The notes below the pieces were generated by a model that saw only the letters and a program-made list of their open reading frames with translations, did not search any database and was not told the DNA's origin. A DNA stretch of 51,931 nt, from NCBI GenBank assembly GCA_903772945.1, contig CAICTM010000704.1, positions 1-51,931 on the forward strand. Reading direction: 5' to 3'. Source of the stretch: Seminavis robusta. Taxonomy: Eukaryota > Bacillariophyta > Bacillariophyceae > Naviculales > Naviculaceae. The position numbers and the translations under genes were made by a program. Below, piece by piece: positions 1 through 10,702 of the stretch. Position 1 is the stretch's first letter, and every line of letters starts with the position of its first letter.

Positions 1-1528
1 ACATCTCGCTTGAGTTCCGTAGGTTTTCGTCGTTCTTGCAGCTGGACTGAGTTTCTGGAAGGATGCTGCCACTTGAGGTCGGGGGCACCTCCTCGTCGTC
101 GACAGTTTGGCGATGACGGCGGCGAAGAGAGAATCTCTGATTTCGCTTGTTACATCGTCGCGTTCAACGGTCTGTGTCTTACCTGGTAGGGACAATACAT
201 CTAGCATGGTGTTGCCAAATGTTTTGGCCGTTCGCGGACTGATTCCTTCTGGGGCCAAACCTTTCGCGAGAACTGCCGTGCCCTCCTTGATGGGGATGTT
301 GTAGATCGATCTTTGTCCTTGGTAGACGGGCCTTTCCGGCGAGCATGGTGGGTGGGCCGGCTGGATTGCGTACCCTCGACTATTGGCGGGCTAGGGACTT
401 CCCATCGCCGGATCTCGTCGGGGGCCGGGGCGTTGTCAGCTGTATGGTCGAGTTCGGCACTCACCCATATCCCAGGCTTCGGCAGCCGTGCTGCGGCACA
501 GGCAAGAATCCTATCGCTGGCGAATGGCTGCATCTTGTCGCTGTTCGTTGACCACTCGTATGCTCCATTGACCCCGTTCACATTCCCGTACCAAAAGCGG
601 CTGGTGGACTGGATGGTACTCCAGAGGAGAAGCTGGGTGTCGGCGGAGCCGTACCGTCGCCTGTCCCGGGGTGCCTATCTCGGAGTCCTCCTGGCGAGCC
701 TTGGCGGCAGGGCTTGTTCAACGCGTCCGCTGGACTCTGCTCCTGCTTGTATTTGGCGGCCTCGCGGCCTTCGCTCGTTGTGCTCCGGCTGCCTCGTGTT
801 CACGTAGGAGCTTCTGGACGGCCATCTCAGTGGCTCGTTCTTCTCATAGTTTGCTGCCGCGAGCCGCTTTTCTTCTTGGGCGACTTCCTCCTTGCTCGTT
901 CCTGGGCGGCCAGCTCCGAGATCTTTTGGGCTCTCTCTCCTCGTTCAGCGACCTTCGGGTGTTTTCTTGCGGGCAGCGATCTTCTGATGACCCGGGATGG
1001 GGTGCTGAAAGATCCGCCGGTATCGCTCGAGAAAGTCCCGGCGAGGCCGGGGCTTCTTCGCCTTCGAAGGAATCGACCCTCCACGTCCCTTGTGCTTCCA
1101 CTCGAAAAAGCTCGTTTGGGTCAGGCGATCCCATGTTCACGGTTTCCACCGTTATCCCGGGAGAGCGTTCGCGGGTCCTTCATGGAGCGCGCTTCGTCCC
1201 AGCTCGCTCTTTTGCTTGAAGAACGGCCGTTTCGTGGGGGACAAGGCGGTACTAGCATTCCGTCAAAGTATTTGTCATTGCGTCTAAGCACCCCTTCAAA
1301 GGAGTACCCCACCTGGTTGGACCGAGTAGTCCTCGGTGACCGGCCGGTTACACTCGATACCACGTCACTGAAACAAACATAGACGGTACCTTTCATGAGA
1401 ATCGGGCTCGACAAAAACTCTCCTTGCACACCACTCGGCGGTGTGCAAAACGCCGCCATCTCGACACCGGACCCTAAGGAAGTCACACTGTGTGACCCGC
1501 CGCTGGCGTCATCAAACTCTAAGTCCAT
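1..1528 (-). pseudogene. gag-like retroelement ORF, frame-broken, runs off window edge
   Basis: Minus-strand coding-like sequence begins with an ATG at 1528 (MDLEFDDASGG) and stays open to a stop at 1121-1123. After that the coding character jumps between frames. A piece near 1149-1020 contains PNELFRVEAQGTWRVDSFEG. A charged, coiled-coil-like piece near 990-830 contains KISELAAQERA. A piece from 581 down to the window start contains GIWVSAELDHTADNAPAPDE and then, one frame over, KGLAPEGISPRTAKTFGNTM. At least three frameshifts are needed to join them, so I call it a decayed gene. Charged, low-complexity protein with no enzyme motif suits a gag-type protein of an LTR retrotransposon, but I saw no LTR pair, primer binding site, protease or reverse transcriptase. 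The 3' part lies outside the window. An unrecognised host gene with sequencing indels is the alternative. Confidence 0.4.
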
Positions 1529-1646
1529 GCTTACTTTTCTTCAGAGTAAGGTTTGGCGAGGGAGGCGGTCACTGTCGGGCAGCAGATACTTTTTCAGGTT
1601 GCGGACGCTCACACTAATTACCCCCAGTCAAAAAGGAAAATTGGTG

Positions 1647-1701
1647 TCGGGCGGCTGCAACTCTGGTTCAGAAAAAGTGAACCTGATTTGTAGCCGCCCG
1701 A
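1647..1701. repeat. 24-bp inverted repeat, strong hairpin
   Basis: The arms at 1647-1670 and 1678-1701 are complementary at about 20 of 24 positions, around a 7-nt loop (GAAAAAG). The outer 10 bases of each arm (TCGGGCGGCT) and the inner TGAACC/GGTTCA are perfect. It lies about 120 bp upstream of the minus-strand gag-like start at 1528, so it would sit in that element's 5' leader. Its function is unknown; a retroelement packaging or translation signal is only a guess. Confidence 0.75.
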
Positions 1702-4053
1702 TTAGTCGTCCTTCTAGCTAGTCATCAACACCACATAGGCACACCACCTGTGCACCCGACACTTCGGTCCACCACCTCATCCTTGGATGAGTGGCTCTCC
1801 CGGATTCCTGTCCGTCAGTCTCCCTTATGGTCGGCTCCCTGTTAACTCATACTCTCCGTTCTGTAGAATCTCTTCATTCCCTGTCTGGGAAGGTGGGCGC
1901 ATACTGTTGTGTAAGTTGTGAGAATCGAATCGAAGCGGAAGCCCCAGTTCAAGTGTTCAAGTAACTGTCACAGCCATACTGGTACTATAAGCTTCTCAGT
2001 ACTTACAAGTACTCACTGTTTGAAGCGATCTCCTTTCGGACACCATAATGACTGTCTTTAAACTATTAATATTGCCTTCTTCATGGCTTCTTTTCGCAGT
2101 CATTCAGAATCTCACTATCCTCGTACCTCGTACAAAGTAGTAAGTAAGTACTAGCTAGCTAGCAGCTGGTAAGCTGGTAAAAGTTGCTATGGATAAAAGC
2201 TCGCTTGCTGTAATGTCATGACATTTCTATTCAGAAATCAAGATTTAAAGTCAGTCATTTGAGACGCTACCTCTTCCCCAACCATCGACCATTCCACGAG
2301 ACTGGCTTGATTAGGGTTAATACTTGGTCCTGCTCTGAAGGCTTATCTCTCTGTGTGGAAAATGCATTTGCCGAGATCTCTGATAAGCATGGCATGGACA
2401 CACAGAATCGAATGCCTCCTGGGCGCCCTCATCAGTTGGATGGGTACGTAATAGTAGTCCATGGATACGGGAACAATCATGTGCTAAGCAATGACATCCC
2501 ACCCCACACAAGCTACAAGCCCAACAGAAACGTGCAGCTTTGTCGAATGATGCCAGTCATCTTGGTACCAGGTACAGTCTTTGGACACGGCATGACATGA
2601 ACAGCCATAATCCCAGATTGGTGAGTCTGTGTCAAAATGGTATGGTTTCTACCAATCACCATCATCCCTTGGAAATGCTCTGATCGTGAAGGAATCCTTT
2701 GCCCCTGTCAAACCCCGGGAGAGTCTCTTGTGGAACCCCCAACGTACTGCCTTACATGCATGCCATTGCTGCTGGGGTGACAGTAACTTGAAACACCACC
2801 AAACAGCCTGATATTCGACCGAGCACCCCTATTTTAATAGATCTTGGGGCAGTCCTCCTAGCCAGCAGGGGTTGTGGGAAACAAAGAATCGCATCCACTA
2901 CCTGGAATCGAATCCTTTTAGGGCGAAATGGAGCATCTCAAGGACGAAAGGAATCCCTGTCCTGGGTTCCAGCAGTAAGGCAAGCAACTCAAGTATGACT
3001 TCCAGATTGCATCCCCGTGTACACGTAGCTGTGAGGCACCAGCTGGATTCGAGTCGACACCTTTGTCTTGCCGAAGCCATTGTCTTTGCTGTTCATCTCT
3101 TGCTTCATTGCTTCGTGCAGCCACGAATACTACAGACCGCTTTGAATCATCGCTCCGCGGGTGTTCGGTATCTTATGGAGTTTCTCCTGTCAAGGTTTTG
3201 TTGTACCGGTACGTGCATGCATGATTGCCTCGTAAAAGCGAGATCCACTGGCTTCGTGGAGACAAGTGGTCGTTTGCTTTCCAGCCAAGCTCGCCTTCGC
3301 TACGCGTGCTGTCGAATGATCGAATTGTCGATACCCTGCCGGTATACCTTTGCTGGTTGGCGCAACCATAAACTTGTTAGCGATAGATGATGGAACAGAG
3401 CCGAATACGAATGAATACTGTGAGGTTGTCCGAGTGAGGACGCCTTGACGTTGCCAGGCTTTGGCTTCAGCTGCTCCCCTTTTCGTACCGTTAGGTTGAC
3501 GTGTCCTTGGAAGGATCTACATGTGCGTCATCCCCTTATTCGTGAGATGGCGGTAGTGGGGTGAGGTGTGTTTTCGCTCCCAGGATTGGCACTTGGCACT
3601 GTACTTTTCTCGAGTTGCTGGCTGCAGAACCGACGCACGAGCGGCGACATGAACCGATCGCTTGCTTGGGCACGATAAAGCTGAAGCTTGCTGGCGGCTC
3701 TCGCAGCTCTTGCTAGTTCTAACGGTGTGAGCGAGATCGGCGGTCAAAGGACCGACCCAACTAACTCGCAATCGACCCTTTATTTGGGGTGTGCCCTGGC
3801 GCACCAAAGGCGCTGGCTAACCGGTCGAGTCACCCAGTCCTGCCAGGGCTGCCATTTATTAATGTCTCTTGTCCTTTCGGTCCAACCACCTACTGAAGCA
3901 CTTGTACCAGTACGAGCACAACACCGTACAGAGAGACAGTTCTATTTTTAGTTTTACAGTGTAACTTGCTTACAGTACAGTAGGTATCATTGGCAAGAAT
4001 TCAATGGCACGTGTAACAAAACTTTGATTTGGTTGTGGTTTGTTTGTGATAGT
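1702..4053. other. intergenic, no gene supported
   Basis: Only short unrecognised open frames occur on either strand. The first 230 bases may belong to the leader or LTR of the retroelement remnant to the left, but no repeated partner is in the window. GCTAGC/CTAG runs lie near 2150-2165. Confidence 0.5.
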
Positions 4054-5511
4054 TTAGAATGGATTGCAGAATCTGGCCGCCTTGACGAGAGGCGAAGGGC
4101 AGAGTTGCGCACATTCTGGCAGTGTATCATCCAACTTGGGTGGCATGCTTGACGACAGTTGTTCTCTGCTGCTGTTGTTTCTCTTCTTTTGTATCGATTG
4201 ATAAAGTCTGTCGTACAAATCACAGTGGAATCTATGATCCGCCTCCATAATGGCCTCTAGAATGGGATCCGTGTGTGACCATCCATCATATTGAATGTAT
4301 TCTGCTTGGGCTCCCGCATCCTGTAGTGAGGAAGCGAATCGTTCCGAGACTTCAAAAGGCACCGTTTGATCTGCTGTTCCATGAAAGATGGACATGGGAG
4401 GAAGTACTTGATCCATGGATAGAATAGTAGTAGCAGCAGGAGTGTTGTGCGCGTCTTCGTTGCTGCTGTATCCGTTGTATTTGTTGTTTTCCATGATTCT
4501 CTGCAATTCTTCCACCAATCTCTGTGGATCATTGTCATCCATGGAAACAGCGGAATTGGCCTTGACTCCAAAGAGTGACTGAACAAATGACTGATCGAGT
4601 CCATGTTTTTGAAAGTTAGTGGCCATGGCTTGTACATCAGAAGGAGCGGAAATGGAGCAGAATCCCAGTAGATCGGTGGGTTTGAATCCCGTAATGGGTT
4701 CTCCCTTGACGAGTTTGAGCGCCTTTTGCAGCAGCACAACCGAAGCCAAGTGTCCTCCAGCGGATTGTCCCGCCAACATGACTTTGGTAGGATCTCCTCC
4801 ATATAGATGGACATTGTCCAGTGTCCATTGAATGGCTTGTTCTGTATCTTGCACCATGGCCGGTACAGTGGCGATTGGGTAGTTTCTGTAATCCGGAACA
4901 ACGACAACGACCCCCATGGCCGCAAATACCTTTGCCAGAAAGGCTCCCCACATTTTGTATCCAATGACCCAAGCTCCTCCTGTAAAGAAGATGAGGACTG
5001 GCTTGAGGTTGTCCGTGTTGTTTGAGTTGTTTTCAATCGTGCTGTAGATATCCATTTGATTCCGTATGGATCTACTGGTATCGGAAGCCTTTTTGTAGTA
5101 TAGGACCTTTCTGTCACAGGTGCAATAGAATTTCAAGAATGAAAAGAAGGCAGGAGCCAGCAGGACTACAAAGACAGTCAGTCGGACTAAGTCTGTCAAC
5201 AAAGTGGGAAAGGAGACAAAAGTCCAATAGACGATTCTGTACTGCAGCGAGTAAGTAGGAGGCAGATCCTGCAAGTCGACGTCGGTGTTGATGGCATCGT
5301 CTTCGTCGTCGTATTGAGTGTCAGTCATCGTAGTCGACGCTGCCACACTCGTAGCGACCACTCGAGAAATCGATGTCAGAAGCGACGCGCGTTCGTCGAA
5401 ATCGGAAAACGAGTCACTCGTCACTTGCAATTGATTTTGCATTTGATCGTCGCCGTTGCTAGTGCTATTAACATTGCTGGTGCTGGTAGTGAAGCGCGAT
5501 CTTCGAATCAT
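4054..5511 (-). CDS. alpha/beta hydrolase, isoprenylcysteine methylesterase-like
   Basis: A 485-residue single-exon protein of the alpha/beta hydrolase fold. The N-terminal 90 residues are Ser/Thr/Asp-rich and probably disordered. A hydrophobic segment at about 105-130 looks like a membrane anchor. The catalytic domain starts near 170: the oxyanion motif GGAWVIGYK (178-186), the nucleophile Ser250 in GQSAG, the acid Asp381 in ADQTVPF and His413 in SHTDP form a complete triad. The GGAWVIGYKMW block, the GGDPTKVMLAGQSAGGH context and the membrane anchor resemble plant ICME enzymes, which hydrolyse the methyl ester of prenylated proteins. A broader carboxylesterase role is possible. The ATG at 5511 is the first in frame. 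The protein ends in a basic, Cys-containing tail. No neighbour suggests a pathway. Confidence 0.85.
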   Translation of the reverse strand: MIRRSRFTTSTSNVNSTSNGDDQMQNQLQVTSDSFSDFDERASLLTSISRVVATSVAASTTMTDTQYDDEDDAINTDVDLQDLPPTYSLQYRIVYWTFVSFPTLLTDLVRLTVFVVLLAPAFFSFLKFYCTCDRKVLYYKKASDTSRSIRNQMDIYSTIENNSNNTDNLKPVLIFFTGGAWVIGYKMWGAFLAKVFAAMGVVVVVPDYRNYPIATVPAMVQDTEQAIQWTLDNVHLYGGDPTKVMLAGQSAGGHLASVVLLQKALKLVKGEPITGFKPTDLLGFCSISAPSDVQAMATNFQKHGLDQSFVQSLFGVKANSAVSMDDNDPQRLVEELQRIMENNKYNGYSSNEDAHNTPAATTILSMDQVLPPMSIFHGTADQTVPFEVSERFASSLQDAGAQAEYIQYDGWSHTDPILEAIMEADHRFHCDLYDRLYQSIQKKRNNSSREQLSSSMPPKLDDTLPECAQLCPSPLVKAARFCNPF

Positions 5512-8245
5512 CTTGTTGTTGGAATAGTAGTGTATGTGTAGTTTGCGTTTTTCTTGTTTTATGAGAAAGCTTCTCCTGCTGGCTAGCTAGCTAGTCTAGT
5601 CTAGTCTTACTGTATGAATCGAATCGAAGCAGCCAATGCCGTGTTTGCTTTGCAATTGCTCTGGCTTTGGAACCCGCTTCAATTGCAAGTTCTCAAGGCT
5701 TCAACAACATGGGGAATTTGCCTGGCCAAAAACCAGTCAAACTGACACTCCTCATTGGACTAAAAAAATCAAACTAATTCGCGCCTTCATACAAACAGTG
5801 CCGTTTGCACTCTTACTTAGAAGTCAAATTTTCACAATCCGTCCGCAAACCTCTAAACACAATAACCACACACCAGAAAGAAGGGCGAGGGGGCAAAGCA
5901 TCACAGATGACGCGGTGGTGTCAAAGAAGGACATCCACGTTCTTGCATATTTAGTGTTAATGTTTCACTTCTTCAGTCGCATTCTTCCTAAACTGAGTCC
6001 GGTCGGGGAAGGCACGATCTTGCTGGCAAGTCCCATACCGTATTTTCCCTCTCGTGCAGTGTTCTAAAGGTTTATTGTAAATACGGTGCTGGGTTATGCT
6101 GTAAGCAAGCAAGTCACTGGTTTCAAGTCGGTTTGTGTCTTGAGTACCTTCCGAGCAACTGTTTACATCTACACAGTGACATCCAATACAAGCTGCAATA
6201 GAGGTCCTCTCTTGGGATTACCGTACAGTAAAACTTGTATTTTGGTGTACAGTGTACAGTTGTACCGTACATTTTAATTTAGACTATCCTCCTCCTTTCC
6301 AGCTTGGGTTTGAAAACAATCTGGGATCCTGACTATTGATAGAAATGACGAGAAGGACTTGGCATCGTGCAACAACCATGCAAAATTGGAGGTTTGCGGC
6401 AGATAGATATTGTAGTAGTTTACTACCACTGGTACCAGTGGCTGGCTAAAGGCAGATCAGTCTGCAGCCACGATGAATAATTCAATTTCGTCATCTGACG
6501 TCATTCGGAAAATCCTCCAGCTGACCTGTGACGCATCCTTTTTTCCCATTTGGCCACTGTCCAAAATTACCGGTACTACAGTAACACGAAAACAGTGCAG
6601 AAGCTAAGGGACAAGATTCACCGACGTTAGTCTACCGAAGTCCACGTCTCTTTTGCATGCTTCGGATTTCGCTCATGAAGCTCTCATGACCACCGGAAAC
6701 AAGAGCAATGCAAAAGCTGTGCATCGAAGGAAGATCCGAACCGACTTCACTCTACTAGTAGCTAGCTAGCTAGTACTGTATGATAGCTCTATCTTCACCG
6801 AACTGCTCAAGAAGCGTGTACCGGTATAAACGCGTTAGAGGAAAACACGAAGCGAACCTCCCCGTTCCATGAATACTGATGAAAAGAAAGGAAAGGGGGC
6901 ATTAACTCGGGGAAAATAAGAACTCAAGCTTGACTTCTTCTAGCCAGAGCTCTTCTACTAGACCTAGACTCGCTTGAAAGTTGAAAGGCGCCAGTGGAAG
7001 GTGCAGCGAGCAGAATCTGATAACTTCGTTGCAAGTCAAACTGGGTAGGATAGAGGATAGAAACATGGTACTGGTAGTCTGGTAGTACTTGTATAGGTCT
7101 TCACCATTCATGGGCATTGTGGTGTTTGCCCTGCAGGTATCTAGCAAAGCGATGGGTGCTGATACTATGCCGTGGAACGGGTACCGGTATAGTTGCCAGG
7201 GAGCGGATGGCGGTTGGCTGACCAGCCACTCATAACCAGAAGCCCATTCCTTTGAGTATCTAGAGGGACAGAAAGTATCCATCGGCAATAGCCACAATCC
7301 TCACGATGAGAAGCAGGCTTATTGGTAGCAGGTGATTGGTGTCATCCCCCTCTTCCATTGACTTCTCTCGTAGATGGATTGAGCAGTATTGTGCTAAATC
7401 ATCTCGTTCCAAAGACGTTGTTTGGGAGAACTCACTACAAGAAACTGGAACTGGAACTGCTTGCTCCAAAAGAGAATCTCTACAGTGTACCTTCCCGATA
7501 TCGCCGAGTTACCTTATCCATTCCCTACCTACCACAGCTAGCTAGCTCTACGACCTACATAGCTCAACGCTCATACATACCGGTACCGGTAGCAGGTGTG
7601 GTGAACTGGTGTATCTTTTTATCAAATAATCAGAGAGTGCAATAAGTTGTCAATGCGAAGGCTGGGTCGCAACGAGAATATCGAGTGTGTAATGAGAAGA
7701 GGGATTGGCACGTGGACAACTTGTGTTACAAAACAGCAGTCACATCATGGAAGCACAAAAGTGCGTAATTTTGCTTCTGTGTTGTTGGATCTTCCAGGAT
7801 CCTTTCAGTTGGATGCTGGCGGATCCCCGAAATGAAGCAATTCCCCAATTCCTTGAAAGTACTCTTTGGGATTCAGCTCATTCACCAATAGTGACTTATC
7901 ACTGGCCTACGTGAGTCATCGTAATAACTTTAGAAGAAAAAGGAATTGCCTGTGCTTAAAACCGAAGGAAAAGTGTATTTCCGGGAGTAAGGGAATTATT
8001 TGGAGTAATTAGGAACGAAAGAAAGGTGGGTTCGTATGTTCGTACTACATGTAGTATGCATTCACTCGAACAAAGAGACAAAGACTCTGACTAAAAGACC
8101 CACATTATTGACTGCGTGACTTCGTTCGCTGTGGGCAGTGGAATGTTACAAGCCCATAAACTGCCTCAACCCTCTCAGCAGAAACCAAAACCAAAGGCGA
8201 ACTATTGAGTTTTTTGAGTTCCACAGATTTGCAAAGCAAGAAACC
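5512..8245. other. intergenic, no gene supported
   Basis: About 2.7 kb without recognisable coding sequence. It holds CTAG-type palindromic runs near 5580-5605, 6760-6775 and 7540, and ACCGGTACCGGT near 7580. Open frames at 5636-6067 and 6902-7297 have no coding character that I recognise. Confidence 0.5.
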
Positions 8246-9207
8246 ATGAGCATCCAACCGCAACAATTGAGCGACATTGAGTATCCAACTCTCCAAGGTG
8301 AGTGGCAGCCAATAAGTTAAATGAAGTGATTATTTGTCCCGCCTTAGTTTAGCTAACCCACTCCTGCGTGTCTGTGTGTATAGATTGCCTGTTTGGCCGT
8401 GGAGGTCACACATCTTGTCATCCCGGGAATGTCAAGTACCGCACCATGATCCAAGGGTATCGGGAAATCTACCACCATGCGGACAAAGAGCATAAAATTG
8501 AGATTGTCAAGGAAATCATTTACCGATGGCGAGCTCAAGAACCTCCAGGTCGCTTTCTGGTCTTGTCCCAACCGAACGGCAGAACTGGCAGGACTTGGTA
8601 TGATGTTGGAGACCGCGAAGCCATGAAGAAAGTCATTGGCACTCTCAGGATCCGAAAGCCCACCTGCAGAAAGGCCAACAAGACTCAAGCTGTGGTGGAC
8701 GGGAACACGCCCACCAATCTTTTGGGCCGCTTTCTTCTAGCTAGTCAGACTGAATATCAGGAGCAACAGAGAAGACAGCAAAACGAGCAACATCAGCCGT
8801 GGGACGCCCTCAGTCCAGACGCCAGCGACGGTAGTGTTGGCTGTTCAGTTGTTACCGCTGCAGCCACTGACAAGAGCACAGAAAGTGCCGTTCCGCACTA
8901 TTCCGACGATGCCAGCACATCTCCTTTGCTATCTGCGCCGTTTGCAGGCTCTGATCACTATGACGGGCCATCACTTCAGGAACTGTCCTCCTTCTTCCTT
9001 GCAAGTTGCACCGCCAGCGTCATCGATCAGTCTGATTCTGATTGCTGGGATGAAGATGCAATCCTGCCCTTGGCCAACAAGATGAATACCATGATTGAAA
9101 TACCATTGGCGGTGGAGCTTACCCAAGTGGTCTTTCAAGAGGACGACGAACAGGGGCAATCCACTGCCATTGCGCAGGATTTGAAGGGGCTCTATGCCAT
9201 TTGCTAG
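8246..9207 (+). CDS. DUF6824-type domain protein
   Basis: Two exons are inferred: 8246-8297 (starting MSIQPQQLSDIEYPTLQ) and 8384-9207. They are joined over an 86-nt intron with a GTGAGT donor and a TATAG acceptor. The spliced product is 291 residues. Right after the junction comes DCLFGRGGHTSCHPGNVKYR, the signature of a domain that I know from diatoms as DUF6824, extending to about residue 110 through WRAQEPPGRFL and WYDVGDREAMKKV. The rest is Gln/Ser/Thr/Asp-rich and acidic, like an activation region. The function is not established; a DNA-binding or regulatory role has been suspected for such proteins, but this is inference. A second copy with the intron at the same place lies at 13.5-15.1 kb on the other strand. 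The Cys of the usual CGRGG motif is Phe here. Confidence 0.85.
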
Positions 9208-10702
9208 TAAGCAGAAATTGCTTTGGACAACATGAACCTTGTGTAGCTAACTAATAAGCTCCACGAAAAGTTCACGTTCGGCAGTCTGCATTGGATTGGA
9301 TTCATCATTCATATTTATTTGAGACTGCATGCATGAAAACCAGGGCGAGGCAGGGTGTGGCCGAGATGCCTCCGGCGCAGCAGCCCAAGGCCGACGCATT
9401 CAGTCCGCCCTCCCAAAGGCCGCTGCCCATTTGCTTGCAGCTCGACCACTTGCTTGCCCCAACCTTTGTATTGCGATAGTATCAAGTTAGTTTTTAGTTG
9501 TCACTGTCTCACGCACACTACTTTTAGCTACTAGCTAGCTCACTACCGTAGCCAGCCAGCAGCTGCCACCGATGCTGGCTTTAAAAGTTGCATGTCACCA
9601 ATGAACTACATTGACTAACTTCCACGCTGTGATGTATGTTCCTTGTTCCAATAGTACCCTGAGGGGAAGCAACTGCGGGGATACCAGAGGTACAGGCAAG
9701 CAACGCAAGAACTTGTCTGTTGCCTCGCAGCTAACATCCATGTACGGTACATGTATTGTCGCTCGCTACTCTTACAGTGTACTCCTGTGGAAGCTGTCTT
9801 TGCAGTTCCAACAATTTGGTGGCCTTGTTGCACCTCAGGGAGCTTCGCACAGCGCTTGCTGGCTTATTATTGTTTGCTACAAAAGGGATGAGGACAATTC
9901 CGTCACTCAACGCAGGGGGATGCTTCAGTCACCACAATTTCGCAACAAAAGATCAAAAAGCCGCTTAGTGTGCACCTAAATTAGGGTTGATGTGCTTCTT
10001 TGTGCTTTGTGCACTGTGCACTGATAGAAAGTGCTTTGGGCAATAGTCGAGCTCAGGTTGAAGATGACCGAACACCATCAGTCCAGTGTTCATTTTGTAG
10101 AAGACCGTGACAAGGTAAGACGATTGATCGAATGGAACATGGAAGGCTTCAGCAGCAAGCAGCCAGCCAGTCGAGCAATGCTACAGTGGCAGTCTTGTCG
10201 TTTTCTCCAGTCGGGAACACACGGTAGCCTCCAGTGCACAGAGAATGCATTCGGTGGTACCGTATTGTCCAGTACAGTAGTAAGGTTGTTGATGCATTGC
10301 GTTTCAACACTAGTACAGCAGGGCTCCTTCTTCTTGGCTTGCTGCTTCACGTTTGACCGTCGCTAGCCAGCGAATGCACTAGACAGCCACAAAAGCCGGT
10401 ACCGTAGTCTTTACCTCGATCATCGGGCTGCTGTTATGCTCAGTTGTTTCACAGCCTATCGATCTTGCCTATTATTGCCACGTTGTCACTCTCCCCAATC
10501 TGGCTGCTTCCCTCGTGGATCTTTTCTATAATCTTTTGTTTTCATCATCTCTTTCTTTCTATATTCTTGCCTCTTGCCTCTCGCTCCTCCGGCCTGACTC
10601 GCTGATCCAACAGCCACACCTGAAGCAGCCAAACAAGTGCCTCCCTACCGTACCGGTACGAGCTAAGAGGTAACAACATCTTTAGTAAGAAGCATAAACA
10701 CA
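9208..10702. other. intergenic, no gene supported
   Basis: No coding region is supported. A short open stretch at 10064-10113 ends in a GTAAGA donor-like site, but no following exon was found. CTAG-rich palindromes lie near 9530. Confidence 0.45.

Noticed and set aside
1702..1930. LTR of the retroelement remnant
   Set aside because: No second copy in the window and no recognisable primer binding site, so the ends cannot be set.
5636..6067. 143-codon open frame in the long spacer
   Set aside because: No family, poor amino-acid profile and no splice or promoter support.
10064..10366. Possible small gene starting MTEHHQSSVHFVEDRDK before a GTAAGA
   Set aside because: No second exon or family found; the frame soon loses coding character.
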